Source of the DNA: Chlorokybus atmophyticus
Lineage: Eukaryota; Streptophyta; Chlorokybophyceae; Chlorokybales; Chlorokybaceae
NCBI GenBank assembly: GCA_009103225.1
Contig: RHPI01002090.1
Location: forward strand, 64,214 to 128,213
DNA length: 64,000 nucleotides
Reading direction: 5' to 3'
Shown here one piece after another: positions 46,190 through 58,300 of this stretch. The position numbers and the translations under genes were made by a program. How positions within the stretch are numbered: the first letter of the stretch is position 1; each line of letters begins with the position of its first letter. The notes beneath the pieces are model-generated. The model was not told where the DNA came from and ran no database searches. It worked only from the letters and a program-made list of their open reading frames with translations.

Positions 46190-46560
46190 GTCTACCCTCG
46201 TGTAAGAGCATACTGTTATCCTCAAAAATCGTATGCTCTTGGCAGGGTTATGCTCTTGGCGACTAAGAGCATATTATGCTCTTGAACGTTGAAAGCATAT
46301 ATATGCTATAAGCGCAGATTCATTACGCCCATCACGCCTATTGGTCGGGCCGGCCGGCCTGTCGGCATTCAATACATCACACGGCATCCCGCGCTATAGC
46401 CATCACACGGCACCCGCGACTGCCGGGCTGCGCGGCAGTATGTACGGCGCGCCTGCTTCTCATTGGCTAGGCGAGAACAGGCGTTACACCGTTAGGTCTG
46501 CGTAATTGATCCTGGCCGTCCAAAGCACATCCAATTATTCAAACGCATGCCAATAAATGC
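46190..46560 (+). repeat. Element with AAGAGCATACTGTTATCC terminus, right copy, plus dispersed repeat copy A'
   Basis: 46190-46350 mirrors 45395-45698. From 46345 it runs straight into GGCCGGCCGGCCTG, CTTCTCATTGGCTAGGCGA and CCAAAGCACATCC, the second copy of the repeat at 44920-45170. Confidence 0.6.
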
Positions 46561-48134
46561 AAAATGAAGCACAGTTCTGCATACGTGGCCGCTTATGGCT
46601 GCATGTTGATCATTTTATGTGTTACAATATTAATATCAACAAATTTGGAGATACATGGATACATGTTGATAGCTCTAATGTGTTGCAAAATGAAGCACGT
46701 ATGCTGCAATATGGTGCAATCTTTGATATCAAATGTGATGTTGACGCCACGGTACGTGCTAAGATATTCAGTACGTAATGCCAGGGTTACAACCAGTAAA
46801 ATAATGCTAACCTGAATTACCTTAACGTTAAGACTTTACTAAACGCAAAATTGCATCGTCGGGCCACCATTTGGTCACGCATGAATTTGATCAAATGGGA
46901 TCGCAACGGTGACAACAGCCGTTGTTGAAAAAGGCAGCGAATTGGCCAATTATTGCAGAGATGCATAAATGATGCTGAAACCTATCTCGGCAGCAACTGC
47001 TTGCCATTGGCGACCCAAAATCGCTAGCGATTTGGTGCAATTGCAGTATAGTTAGTGGTCAAACCGGCCGCGTTTTTTGCGGTACGAGGTCGGGGCATGC
47101 CCCATACCCCAAAGACATGCCGCCACTACTCACCCTCGTTTTAACTAATTCACTCTACCATGTAACGCTAATTGATTACACGCTATAGTTATTGCGTTAT
47201 CAGACATGGTCAACAGCCGAATGAAATCATGTACCGCTGCTTGCATTGAATGCTGTCTGTGCTGTGTGAAGAGTAGTGATATCAAGGAATATGGTGTCGT
47301 GACGATGTCTTTGTGTAAGGAAAATTATTCATATCGCACATAGTTGGTTGTATGAAAAATGATTAATGGGCTTTGTATTTTTTTTTTAAAACAGTTTTAA
47401 CGGCATGTAAAGGAAGTAATATATAGTATATATATATATAAGTATTTGTATGCATTACGTGTATGCTTGACTTATATTACATAATTAATTATACTACATC
47501 ATTAGTTATACTCCATAATTAGTTATACTACAAAATCAGTTAGTATTGGTATGCATTACGTGTATGCTTCACTTATACTACATAATTCATGTCATATGCA
47601 TATTACGAGACATATAAAGTATTAATAAAGATAACAGATTCGTTATATGTCATATGATTCAATACCATATCAAGCATGTAATTATCGTGCTAAATGCTTT
47701 TCAAACATACACACGCCACTTAACCAGGCAAACTTTTAACATGCGCACATGAGTGTGCGCAATCACCAATCATCTACGTTGTAATCATATGGCAATGCAT
47801 GTATGTATAGATTATCTCACCTGCAGCACGAATGGCTACGTTATAGGACGCCTTTTGACTGCATGCATATTTTTATTATCGATGATATTGTTTATAACAC
47901 TTCGCTTGAAAACAAGACGAGTTTTCAACCTGAGCTTGTCATAAAATAAGCATGTACAACAGTTGAACTTGACGTTAAAGAGTGTCACAAGCAGAAACAT
48001 TAAGATATGGAGCTTGCGCGCTCGCTGCACATGACAACCATATTTCAATATACTAAAGTCAATGTCACCAAAAAGGGCGACCTAGCAGCCAGCAATGTGG
48101 TAAGATTGCGAAGTTGACGTACGGCGTGTTGGCC

Positions 48135-48180
<46 letters not shown>

Positions 48181-48640
48181 AATGTTCAATTTAACATCAT
48201 TATCAAACATTTCAATCGCGAAGGAGCGCACAAGCAAAAGACTACTGACATGGAATCAGCACGCTCGCTGCACATGACAACCATATCTAAATAGACAAAA
48301 TTTAACATTACTCAAAAGAGCGACCCAAGATCTTTCTTCCTTCCTTAAATTGCAATCCCCCTCGCCCGACTCTGGTGGCAATAACACAAAAAGAAATACA
48401 AGCATTGTCAAACCCGAGGTTATGCCACGGGTGTAATGCACTAGCAATTGGGCAAGATTGTGAAGTCGACGTATGGCGTGTTGGCCTATAGAAAGCAATG
48501 TTGCTGCTTGGTGACAAACGCGTGTTTTAATAAGGACAATGTAGTTGGAGGACTTAGACCTGATCAAGCATGCGGTGGTGGTGAAACATGGGTAATATGT
48601 TGGGTTTGCCGACATCAACGACATACGGACTGGACTCTCA
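46561..48640. other. AT-rich gene-free DNA with simple repeats
   Basis: No coding frame of note. It contains a TATA run (47420-47442), short direct repeats of TTATACTACATAATTA type (47460-47590), a (GA)n tract with flanking TATA (48138-48178) and two diverged direct copies of a CGCTCGCTGCACATGACAAC segment (about 48018 and 48260). Confidence 0.6.
48138..48178. repeat. TA/GA microsatellite
   Basis: TATATATA followed by about 17 GA units. Confidence 0.95.
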
Positions 48641-48649
48641 ATATGGAAG

Positions 48650-48686
48650 CCGGTATTAAACGCTCACCGTGAGCGTTTGATACCGG
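48650..48686. repeat. Near-perfect 18-bp palindrome
   Basis: CCGGTATTAAACGCTCAC at 48650-48667 pairs with GTGAGCGTTTGATACCGG at 48669-48686, one mismatch and a one-base centre. Confidence 0.75.
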
Positions 48687-50100
48687 AATGACTCCACCAG
48701 CTGATGGAGTGGGCGTTCAATACTGGTTAGCTCGTCACTATATGTGAAGAGATAAGAGATGCATATGTTGTGCGCATGCTAAATCTTGGCATGTGAGACC
48801 GCAAGCTTAGTGATTGGACTTGTCAACTAACATATGCTAGAGGGTTTCGATCCGCTGCACGTCTGACAATTAAAGATTTCGACAGTATTTCAATGGCATT
48901 GACACCCGTTATTTCCGCAACTTCTGTACAAGGACGTTGCAAGTGTCTACAAGCGCGCACAGCTTGTTAACACCAGCAATTTAAAATGGCCGAATATCGT
49001 AAGACGGGATTTTTGAGGACTTCTACACCCAGGGTCTCAGCGTGAGAATCAAGCCAAAACATGTGGATTGAAAGCTAAGCGTCCAATTCGCATGAATGTA
49101 CGTCAGCACGTCCGATTGATATTCGTGTATGAGAACGTCCCATAAACGTGTATCCATGCTGATGTTAGCCAATGTGATGGCTCTGATAAGATTGCTTATG
49201 ATTCAGTGCTTGGTTGCGTGTCAATATGCATAGCCATTGTGAGTCCCATTCAGCAAACTCAGCACTTCGCAATGATTGTGCATGAAATGCCTGCAGTTCT
49301 CACGACGCCTTAGCTTGCACTAACTTTGAATCACCGTCCTAGCCAAGCAGGTGTGAGACTGTCACCAGTGGCGGCGATAAGCACAGGCAGACGGGAGGGA
49401 TGCGCATGTAGACCAAGCTGTCTGTCTTGTTCGTCCCTTCGATCCAACCTGTTGTGCATGCTGTTGGTGGTCAACCCCGCACCTAACCTCTCCTTCCTTG
49501 CCCTCTCCCTACACTCTACAGGTTGATACCCGCTGCTGCCTCACCTGCTTGTCTCCACCTGCTGATGTATCGGCTAAAGGGTCTATATGGTCTGGTCTAG
49601 CTGCGATTGTTGGGTTGTTGATTGGCTAGGTGGTTAAACTCTGTCTTGGCCCCCACGTAACCCCGTGTGTACGGGGTGCTAGGACATACATGCGCAGAAT
49701 GGGCATGCGCACTCTGTTGCTGCATGATCAGTATGCATGCACGCAGTCATCAACACATACCCAACATTCCATTACAAACGCCAGGCTATATGCCTACGCC
49801 AACTCCACTACCCCTAGCCCCCAAAACAACCCGCAGTTGCTGTCGTACCTGCCACACAGCCAGCACCCTGTGTGTACAGGAAATGCAAGTTATGCGTGCA
49901 TGTGCTTGGCTGCTTGGCTCTTGCACTGCTACTGCTATTTCTCTAGCACAGAGTCTGCTACATGCAACTCTTGTGTGTTATATATGCAGTCATGGCAAGG
50001 ACAGAAACAATGATACACAACAATGCAGGACACGCATGCTAACTCAAGTTTCAACTGTGCTGATTGGACCGCAAAGTTATAACTCGAGCATCGTCTGATA
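48687..50100. other. Gene-free stretch
   Basis: No convincing exon or RNA gene. Short open frames at 49.6-50.1 kb on the plus strand have no recognisable features. Confidence 0.5.
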
Positions 50101-50540
50101 GAACGGGTGTGCTTTTAAGGCAACAACCTTACTATGACTAAGACTACGATACACATTGCAAGACAATTGGTCTGCGCTGCCACCATGCCCAATGCAAAGC
50201 TTGTAGGGACTTTGGTTGTCAGCTGCCTGCCTGACACTACTAGGTCAAGTGCAACTCACGATGGTTTCCTGGCTGCGGCAAATGCTGCCCTCCGCGAGCT
50301 TCAAGCACAACAGTCTTGATGTCAGTCGGTTCCACTACTTGTGTGCGCCCGCTGCAAGAGTGATGTAAGGCCGAACTGGCAGTAATCATGCACACGCGGA
50401 AAGCTAGCCATGGTGCAGATGGGGGTGACAACGGCGCTGTCAAATTAACCATGCACAACCATGCAAAGCATGCAGTTGAATGGTCGCGAAGCAAGTCCTA
50501 GCGTTTTGTCACAAATTGACAAGCAGCAGTGCAAACTTAC

Positions 50541-50729
50541 GCATGGCAGAAGGCTTGGCAGGGCGTACAAGTGGCTTGTCTTGGAGGGGATTGCCACCAC
50601 GCTTCCACACAATGAGATCGTCCATCAGCTGGGCGGCCGCCTCGCGACTCGGCACCAGCACTCGGTAGTGGCCTAGCAGCTTGGAGAGGACAACCTTTTC
50701 AGCGTGGTCATTCAGATCAGAAGCGCCAC
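50541..50729 (-). CDS. Internal exon of an unidentified gene
   Basis: Bounded by CTTACCAG acceptor (50730 side) and C|GTAAGT donor (50540 side). It encodes about 63 residues including DLNDHAEKVVLSKLLGHYRV, VPSREAAAQLMDDLIVWKRG and NPLQDKPLVRP. Composition and splice sites look real. A following exon may be at about 50237-50332 (EPTDIKTVVLEARGGQHLP). The 5' exons may lie toward 51.3-51.5 kb, but I could not join them. Family unknown. Confidence 0.45.
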
Positions 50730-51928
50730 CTGGTAAGAAGACGTGTCACCCTTCGCATTGCGGTGTGCATAAACTACGCCCTGCAACAGACTGCATGCAT
50801 GAACAACCCCGGCATTGTGGAGCACAAGCGCTGGCAGTATGCAACTGCGAGCCTGGCTATACTGGTAGAGCAGCAGATGGTGTCACCCGCATGCTCACAC
50901 ATGAGGACACCATGTGCTCTACTGTACGCTCTACCCTTACCATTATATGCGCTCTACATAGTCGAACATGCAACTCTGAAGCACAGCATAATCGACGATG
51001 AGAGAAGCATGCACAACTTTAAGGTCACAGTACTGTCTCCTGCATGTGGGTACACTCAAACAACCAAAACATGTAGGTTGTTGCACCAACGTAAGCTAAG
51101 CCTTTGAAACGCAATCTAAGTCAGAGTCAGAGTTGAGAACTGTGTTGTTTCGGAACGCTGCTCCAGCATGCCGATAGAGTAAAAGCTCTATGCTGCTGAC
51201 TACATTAGCAAGCTCGCCTACTGAATGGTGTGCTTGCTAATGTAGTCAGCAGACCTACTGGATGCCACATGCATGCGACCCAAGTACGAAGCCCGTCCTC
51301 TGACCTCCCGTCGCTGAGCCTGCCCTATTGTCGGATCCAGATGAAGAGGAAGCGGCGTCACAGAGCCCCGCTGCATGGTCCGGCCTCACCCCCAGCCGCC
51401 ACCGCGACGCCGCCCCGCCACAGGCGGTGACCACCGCATGCTGCCGCCAAGCATGCCGCAAGCAATGCATTGTCACCAGCGCCACTGTGCTGCTTGTAGG
51501 CTAAGCTGAGGCTTGCCTTGGCGTTGTCGCAACAACGATGGAGCCCGCCGCGTTGTCGAATGAGCTATTGCTGCAACGCTGCCCCCGCCGCCTCACATAA
51601 ACAGCGGCAGCGCTGCGGCAGACGTGCATTAGGGTTTTGCGGCGGCGGCGGCGGCAATGGCGGCCGCCGTTCCTGCCGCCTCCGTCTTCACCTCTGCCTT
51701 GTTCACCGTGGGCAAAACAGTCGCGGCTTTGCATCTCCGCCAATTGGCGACTATCAATGATGGGAGGCTGCAATCCACGATGGCCGCGCCGCCGTTGAAG
51801 ATAGGCTGCTTGACAACGACTTGAAAGCCAAGCGTCGCCCATCGCCATGATGAAGGTGAGGTCAGTCGTCCGTTTTGAACGGTGTCACATACTACTTGAC
51901 GACATGCAGCGTACGTTGCTGCGCGTGA
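50730..51928. other. Unresolved coding-like stretch upstream of the U14 genes
   Basis: Several frames on both strands look partly coding (for example plus strand 50800-50880, minus strand 51255-51470, and an ATG at 51657 on the plus strand followed by about 55 codons). The last could be the first exon of a host gene carrying the U14 snoRNAs in introns. None could be joined convincingly. Confidence 0.35.
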
Positions 51929-52055
51929 GGGAAGCCGCTGATGATAGACTCTAGGGCGTTTCTCGAAACATTCGCAGTGCCCGAACCGAAGAGTTTCGCC
52001 TAGCGCAGGCTTGAGACTCATGCTGGCGGATTCCTTGGATGTCTGATGGCTTTCC
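51929..52055 (+). ncRNA. SNORD14: U14 box C/D snoRNA, copy 1
   Basis: C box TGATGA at 51939-51944 and D box CTGA at 52043-52046. The two conserved U14 blocks are present: ACATTCGCAGT (51968-51978), which pairs with 18S rRNA for pre-rRNA processing, and TTCCTTGGATGT (52031-52042), the guide next to the D box that directs 2'-O-methylation of 18S rRNA. A terminal stem is possible between GGAAGCC (51930-51936) and GGCTTTCC (52048-52055). The core of about 108 bases is identical to copy 2. Confidence 0.9.
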
Positions 52056-52246
52056 TCATGCAGCAGTTCCTGTTTTGGTGTCAATGTCACTCTTTGAATG
52101 ACTCCACTGTCGTTACCAAGTCACTCCCCGTGTTCTGTGGCCGTTGAGGACAGAATTGCGGACTATCAAGTCTTCGGACTTATGACGTCTTGTTACACAC
52201 ACTGAGGCCTTTGTCACGGGTTTTTGGGTCCGTGTGCTTTGTATCA
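52056..52246. other. Spacer between the two U14 genes
   Basis: About 190 bp unlike the snoRNAs, with no exon or further snoRNA that I can support. Confidence 0.5.
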
Positions 52247-52379
52247 TGTGCCCTGCCGATGATGATAGACTCTAGGGCGTTTCTCGAAACATTCGCAGTG
52301 CCCGAACCGAAGAGTTTCGCCTAGCGCAGGCTTGAGACTCATGCTGGCGGATTCCTTGGATGTCTGAGGCTAGGGCACA
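52247..52379 (+). ncRNA. SNORD14: U14 box C/D snoRNA, copy 2
   Basis: C box TGATGA at 52260-52265, ACATTCGCAGT at 52289-52299, TTCCTTGGATGT at 52352-52363 and D box CTGA at 52364-52367. It has a perfect 8-bp outer stem, TGTGCCCT (52247-52254) with AGGGCACA (52372-52379). The flanks differ from copy 1 while the snoRNA core is identical, which points to selection or recent copying of the RNA itself. Confidence 0.92.
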
Positions 52380-55365
52380 CTTTAGTCCTTTCTTGTGTTC
52401 GCAATACATGTCCTGGTCTAATATGCTCGTTGCAAGGCGTGGATGACGATTTGAGAAATTTCGGATTCCCTCTGATGCACACAGTGCGAAGAAGTGAACA
52501 GTCTCGTTGCTGACACGCCTAGCAGCATTGCAGTTGTTGATTATTGCTTGTCATGAGAAATGTGCCTCGCTCTGAGCCCCCTAGTAGCTCATGGCTCTGT
52601 CTGGCGAGGGTACGAAAAACGAGGCAATATTAATGCTGACAAAAATCCTCCACTTTGCCTGATGCTTGCGATGTGGGCTACAGCGTTAGGACATTATTCA
52701 CTATGTTGCGTTTCTGCAGGTATTCAGGAACAGCTGGCTTGACTTTCGATGTGGTGAAGCCACTGAGGTGGGTCAGTGTCCCTTGTATGTCGTGCATGCA
52801 GTCGGTTGCTATTACAATAGGACACTGTTATTGCAGACTGTGTGCAGTGATGAGTTGCTTACTTCTGACACCTCTTGTTTGAGAGCGTCAGCTCGGTGAA
52901 CGCACTTTGCAAACAGCCTGAGCACACACAGAGTAGTATAAGCAGGCCCTTTTTTGATATACAGATAATGATATTGGCTTTATCAAGCTGCATGCTCTCA
53001 TTATGAGGCGTTATTGCCTTGCCTACCCATGCAACGCAAGTGTCAATGAGAGCAGAGATAGTCGATCTCCCCTCTGTTTCAGAGACTGATCTCCCAGTCT
53101 ATTAACCAATGCCATCGCTACCAGTGCGTTGAGTGTTGACCTGTCAACTGGGATATGCCAAGCGCTGAGCTTTCTCACCCGCCTTACTGTCCAGCAGTGC
53201 ACGACATGGGGCGCCAAGTGATCTGATCTGAAGCTGGTGCTGCAATATCTGCGAGCTTTGCAGGGATGAGAATGGCGCCTTATAAGCAGCTGCAAAGAAG
53301 GTTGGTAGCAGTGGCACTTGATGACACTTTTGACGCACACATCTAACCCCGGGCACCTGCTCGCGCTTACCGAGTGGAATGCCCCTGTATTGTGTGCAAG
53401 ATCAGCCTTTGGGGAATGCTTTCGTGTTACGGTCCTGCAGTTGCTCACTTGCGGGCCGTGTCTATATCAGCATCCATATTCAGCAACCCTCGTGTCGTTT
53501 TGCGCAGGCAGCGGGTCCACGCTGACGGAGCATGTATCGCATGACGTCAACTCGGCCGTTCTACTGGTAAGCCTGCAAAGCAATCTGATGCAAAGGTTAG
53601 GAGTGGTAACGTGAGGCTGCTTGCAGCTCTTGTCTCGACCTCATGATACCTTATTTACCTTTGCATATTACCTGTCACTTTACAAGCAGCAAGGGACTCT
53701 TGGTGCCTTTGCTGTGTCGGATGGTGACAACATGCCAGCTGCTTACTTTACTGGCGAGAGTCGTGACGGGTTGGGTTTGACATACGCATATGTGACAGGT
53801 TGTGGACGAGCTTGCCAACTGCGTTGCCTCAGCAACAACATTGAACTAGACAGAGCATCAGGCAGGGTGAGTTGCTGTTGGTTAGCCAGATGTCGCTATT
53901 GCTGGTTAGCTGGTGAATGCTGTATTCCTGCTTGATCCTGAATGATGAACTCAACTTGGATGAGATCAACATTGATTGCAACCATTACAAACACTCTAAT
54001 TTTTTACTGACAGGATCAAGGTGTATTGCTTTGTCTTATCAAACAACTTTACTGGCATTTGGTTTGCAGTGAATGGTGTGCGGGTCTGACAGAAGTGTTT
54101 GCTGTGCAGCTGCGACATCCACTGAGGCTCCACACGGAAGGCCAAGGCAGTGACACAGTAGTAATCTACTGCAAGGGTCATGTAGATAGTGTTGCTAGTG
54201 TTGCCTGTGAATCTGCAAGAACGACGGGCAATGTGCGTCCTGCGAGACTACAGCGACGAGTGGAGACAATTTGCGACAAGACATGTTTGATGATAAGGGT
54301 CTCTGTACGAAGGCATGCCATGCTGTGTTGCTGTTCATATGAGTGTACAATGACGCGTAGGGCGGTCCATGCACGCTTGTTCGCTTGCTGGCATGGTCCA
54401 TATCAAAGGTCCTGCCATAGTCTTTGCCTAAGAACATTATACGCAATCAACATGCTCAGGCACATGACACAGTGTCCACATGACACATTGTCCATTGATC
54501 ATGTTCACCACGTGCTTGAAAGGAGTGCATGTGTTCATTGCAGATGTGTTTTAACACTTGCACTTTAGTAGTGCAGCCTTTGCTCTCGTTGCTGTTGGTC
54601 ATTGATTGTGCTTGACTTGCTTGTTCGCTACGTGTGTGCGTGTGCGCACGTGCGCCACGCATCTTTGCATCGGAATGCCTATGTTAGCAGGCTGAGTTGA
54701 TGCAACATTGTGGCGGAGATTAGATACATAGTGATATATGCCATGCAATACTTCCAGGCCGCAGCTTGTATTCAACTAGCATGTGAACATACTTGCATGC
54801 TACTAATCTAGCATACAAACTTCTGTATACAAGGACTCAACAATATTGATAACGCTAAGAGACAAGGACCGGACAGCTTCTTGAGCTTTGCTTCAAGGAT
54901 GTTGGCATCCTTATGTGGATTACTCACAAATAGTTGATATAGAGGCTGCATTGTGTGCGTTATGGCGGTGCATGCAGCCTGCATGATGCAGGTAATGCAA
55001 AGTGCATCCTGTCCTTTGAATGCACTAAGCTTTATAGTTCAGATGGTATGTGATTGGCCGGACTCAGTCAGGAGTCCATCAATGCGCAGCAATTGTGTCA
55101 CATAGACACTCCAAGTCAAACTGTTTGAGCTTGCACATCGTGCCATCAGGCGGCTCTGACCAACTGGCGTGGCTATCGACTTAGGTTGCAATTTTCACAA
55201 ACCGCACATGCATACAGTTTGGGCAGAACCAGCTGCTGCCAGGCATCAAGCACACCATTAATTCTGCTGCAGTTTGTACGGCAACTGTTTGACACATTGC
55301 ACTGCATGTCAGTGCTTTCATCAACATGCAGACACACCAGTGGAAATATGGTGCTGTACAAGCCA
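52380..55365. other. 3 kb without a called gene
   Basis: A possible exon lies at about 53511-53562 on the plus strand (GSGSTLTEHVSHDVNSAVLL, donor GTAAGC), and a plus-strand open frame follows at 53.62-53.94 kb, but neither matches a family I know. Otherwise I see nothing. Confidence 0.4.
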
Positions 55366-58300
55366 CTACAGTACAGCTGCCTTTTTGGGCAACTTCATCT
55401 GATAGTACGGGTCTGTACTGCTGTCGTCGGGCACAGGAGCTGTTCTCGAGTGCGTTTCTATGTCTACGTGAGTGATGCCAGGCACCAGGCGCTGTATCTC
55501 ACGCTCCAGCCTATCCACCTCATCGCCAAGGGCGGTCACCATCGCCTCACCTGTACATAACCCCTTGATCCATCCTGCAATGGCTTACAAAACTCAACTA
55601 CCTCCTGCATCCTGCTTACCATACTCCTTGACAAGTCTTTCCAGAGCCGCATCGTCTTTGGCGGCTGTTGCATCGCGCATCTGCATACGCGAGTAATAAT
55701 TTTGTGCCTCGTCGCAATGCTGATGAAGCAGCTGCGCGACTACCAGTGCAAGACCCACCTTTGAGTACATTCGGTGCTTGCCAGTTCTTTGCAGGTAGTT
55801 TTGCACAACCGCGGTGCCACTGAAGTCTGCAACAACATCAACAACATGACAATCAGCAAACACGTTTTACCGATGATGCTTCTGGCATACTACTTCACAT
55901 GCCATGCTTGCATGCACCTATCTCCGCCTTGAACCGATACTCTCCAGGCCCGATGATCTCACTCTTGGTATCATACACAGCATGCACCACCTGCCAGAAC
56001 GTCGCAGTATCATGACCATGGCGGTGACAACGCGCTGAACAAAGGTGCAGTCAACTACAGGCGCAAACATGCAACAGTGCAGCGACGAGTACCGGGTCAG
56101 CATGCAGGAAAGCCAAAACCCGCTCCACATCTTTCACATCCATAGACATCCCAAGCAAAGCCGAGCTATTGCGCTGTATCAGGAAAGTTGCCACCTGTAA
56201 AGCAATGAGTGAGCCTCTGCCACGTGCAGAATAACCTGCAGAGGTCCTAAGAGGTCTGTATGACAAGCAGTACACACTTTGCTACACACTTTACCCCAGC
56301 TAGGAGAGTGCCAACCATGATTGAGCCGGCAGGATCCCATATGGGATTTCCCGTCATGTGCACGGCCGTCAAACAGGCGGCAGCAACGCCAAGACCCAAA
56401 ACTGCTGCACTGTCCTGTGCAACCATCACATAGTTCAATCGCAAACAGCACACAAAGCACTGCCCAACGATCCAACGCCAGACTGCAGCTTGGCAAAGTG
56501 CCAACAATTACTGCAGGCAAGCAACAGATGTTGCACCCTGCAGACCCATGCAACAGTGGCTGCAATCTACAATCAACGGGGCAGCAAAGCCACCATGCGT
56601 TCTTTTTACACATGAGTTCTCACCTCCATTAGCACAGCAACGGCCATCGGGTCGCGCGACGTCCGCAGAAACTGCAATAGCGTCATCTTCTCAGCGGCAG
56701 CGCCAGCTTGCACGGCTTGCAGCCCAACTCGCAATGAGTAACCTGCGTAGCAACGTAATACAGTCTGACAACCAGTTGACAGGTCGAGTGGATTTATGCG
56801 ATGTCAATACACGAATTGCACCTTCGACAACCGCGGATGCGCCGAGCACTCCAAACAACATCACCATGTTTTCAAGTGGCTGAGTATAACTATGGATTAG
56901 TTGCATAAACCGACAACTTCAGGAGAGAAGAAAAATACCGAGCGGTACTTGTAATGACATAAATACAAGCACAAACCGTGTACCTCTGGTTCAAACAAGC
57001 CATGGATGCCGTGCACAATGGAGACGCCTGAGCCCAGGCAGAAAATGCCAACAGCTGAGATCAAGGACCATATAAACCTTTCTCTGCTGTAACCATACCT
57101 GCCAGCAACAACAAGGCTCAAGTCAGTCATGTTACGCACCTAGTAACGACCAGACATGTTGACGTGGTTGCTAAAGCAGATGTTTAGGCTATGACTTACG
57201 GATGCCTGCGGTCCGGTTTCCTGCGCGAGCGATGGATGCCAACAGCCAGCAAACACTGCAGGAATGGCAAAATGCTGCTCAGTACAGTTGCTTTTCAACT
57301 CCCAATGTTTGTATTAGTTGATAAGCGTAACAGCTGCTGTGAGAAACATTTCCAGTGTGCTGCAATGTTAGCTTAGCATGTACCTGGTTGGCCAAATCCG
57401 CAAAAGAATGTACACTCTCTGCCAGCATTACGCTGCTGGAGGAGAAACAATATACAAGGAGCTTGCCAAAGAAGATGACGGCGTTTGCGGCAACTGCTGT
57501 GTAGACAGCTTTTTCACTGCGAGTAATACGCACAGGGGCGTGACTATACATGCCCACAAACACTCAACAACGGGCATGAAAAACCTACTCTTGCCAAACC
57601 TACTGCTTCTGCGGGTATGGCTCACAGCAACAAAACCATGTGATTCATAAACTCCACGTCATGCGTGCAAATTTCATGGGATGCTGCATGCTACAAGTTC
57701 TACTGATCTGATGGAGAACATCACTCACGACAACCAGCTTGCATCCTCACCTATGGTCTATGGCGGCCTGACGATGCAATCGCGCCTGAAGCGCACTGAG
57801 GGTGGGAGCTGCACGGCACAGCGACACTGTCACCAGCAAAACACATAAATCACCAGTAGCATAGGCACTGCCCATGAGCTTCTACAAGGTATGATGCTGT
57901 AATTGCCCTCGTCGTTGATTCTGACAGTGCGCCACTGGGCTTTTCGAAGTTCCCACTTTGCAATGCTTGGGAAAGTCAAAACTAAGTGTGCACGTTCTAG
58001 TTACATGCAAGGGGGAACTTATCCTCCAAGGGTCCGGCCACTGCTATTGAATGTCTTTGCTCAGTAGCAGTGGCCATTAGGCAAAAACAGTACGGGACTG
58101 GTGGTATGGCCAATGTTGCACACAGGTCTCAGCAGACGAGTCCTTGCTCAACGCCTACCATCGTTACATCACATGAATCTGCTACGGAAGATTTGGCATA
58201 GCATTGGCTTCAAATTGGCTTTAAGAGTAACAACCACCTGGCCAGCATGTGTAAAGGTAGACATTGAAAAGCAATGTTATGTAAAACGTCACTGTCACAA

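Noticed and set aside
50860-50900. tRNA-like TGGTAGAGCAGCAGATGG
   Set aside because: Only a D-arm-like string; no T arm or acceptor stem fits.
51629-52090. Minus-strand ORF of about 150 codons
   Set aside because: It runs antisense through the first U14 snoRNA, whose conserved boxes explain the sequence better, and the rest is low-complexity Ala-rich translation.
52440-52490. Third box C/D snoRNA after the U14 pair (GGATGACGA ... CTGATG)
   Set aside because: The C-box match is poor and the distance to the CTGA is too short for a real snoRNA; no terminal stem.
55733-55759. A 27-bp intron in the ZnT9 gene (GTGGGT...GCGCAG)
   Set aside because: Both motifs exist, but the frame is open across and the exon length fits without splicing.
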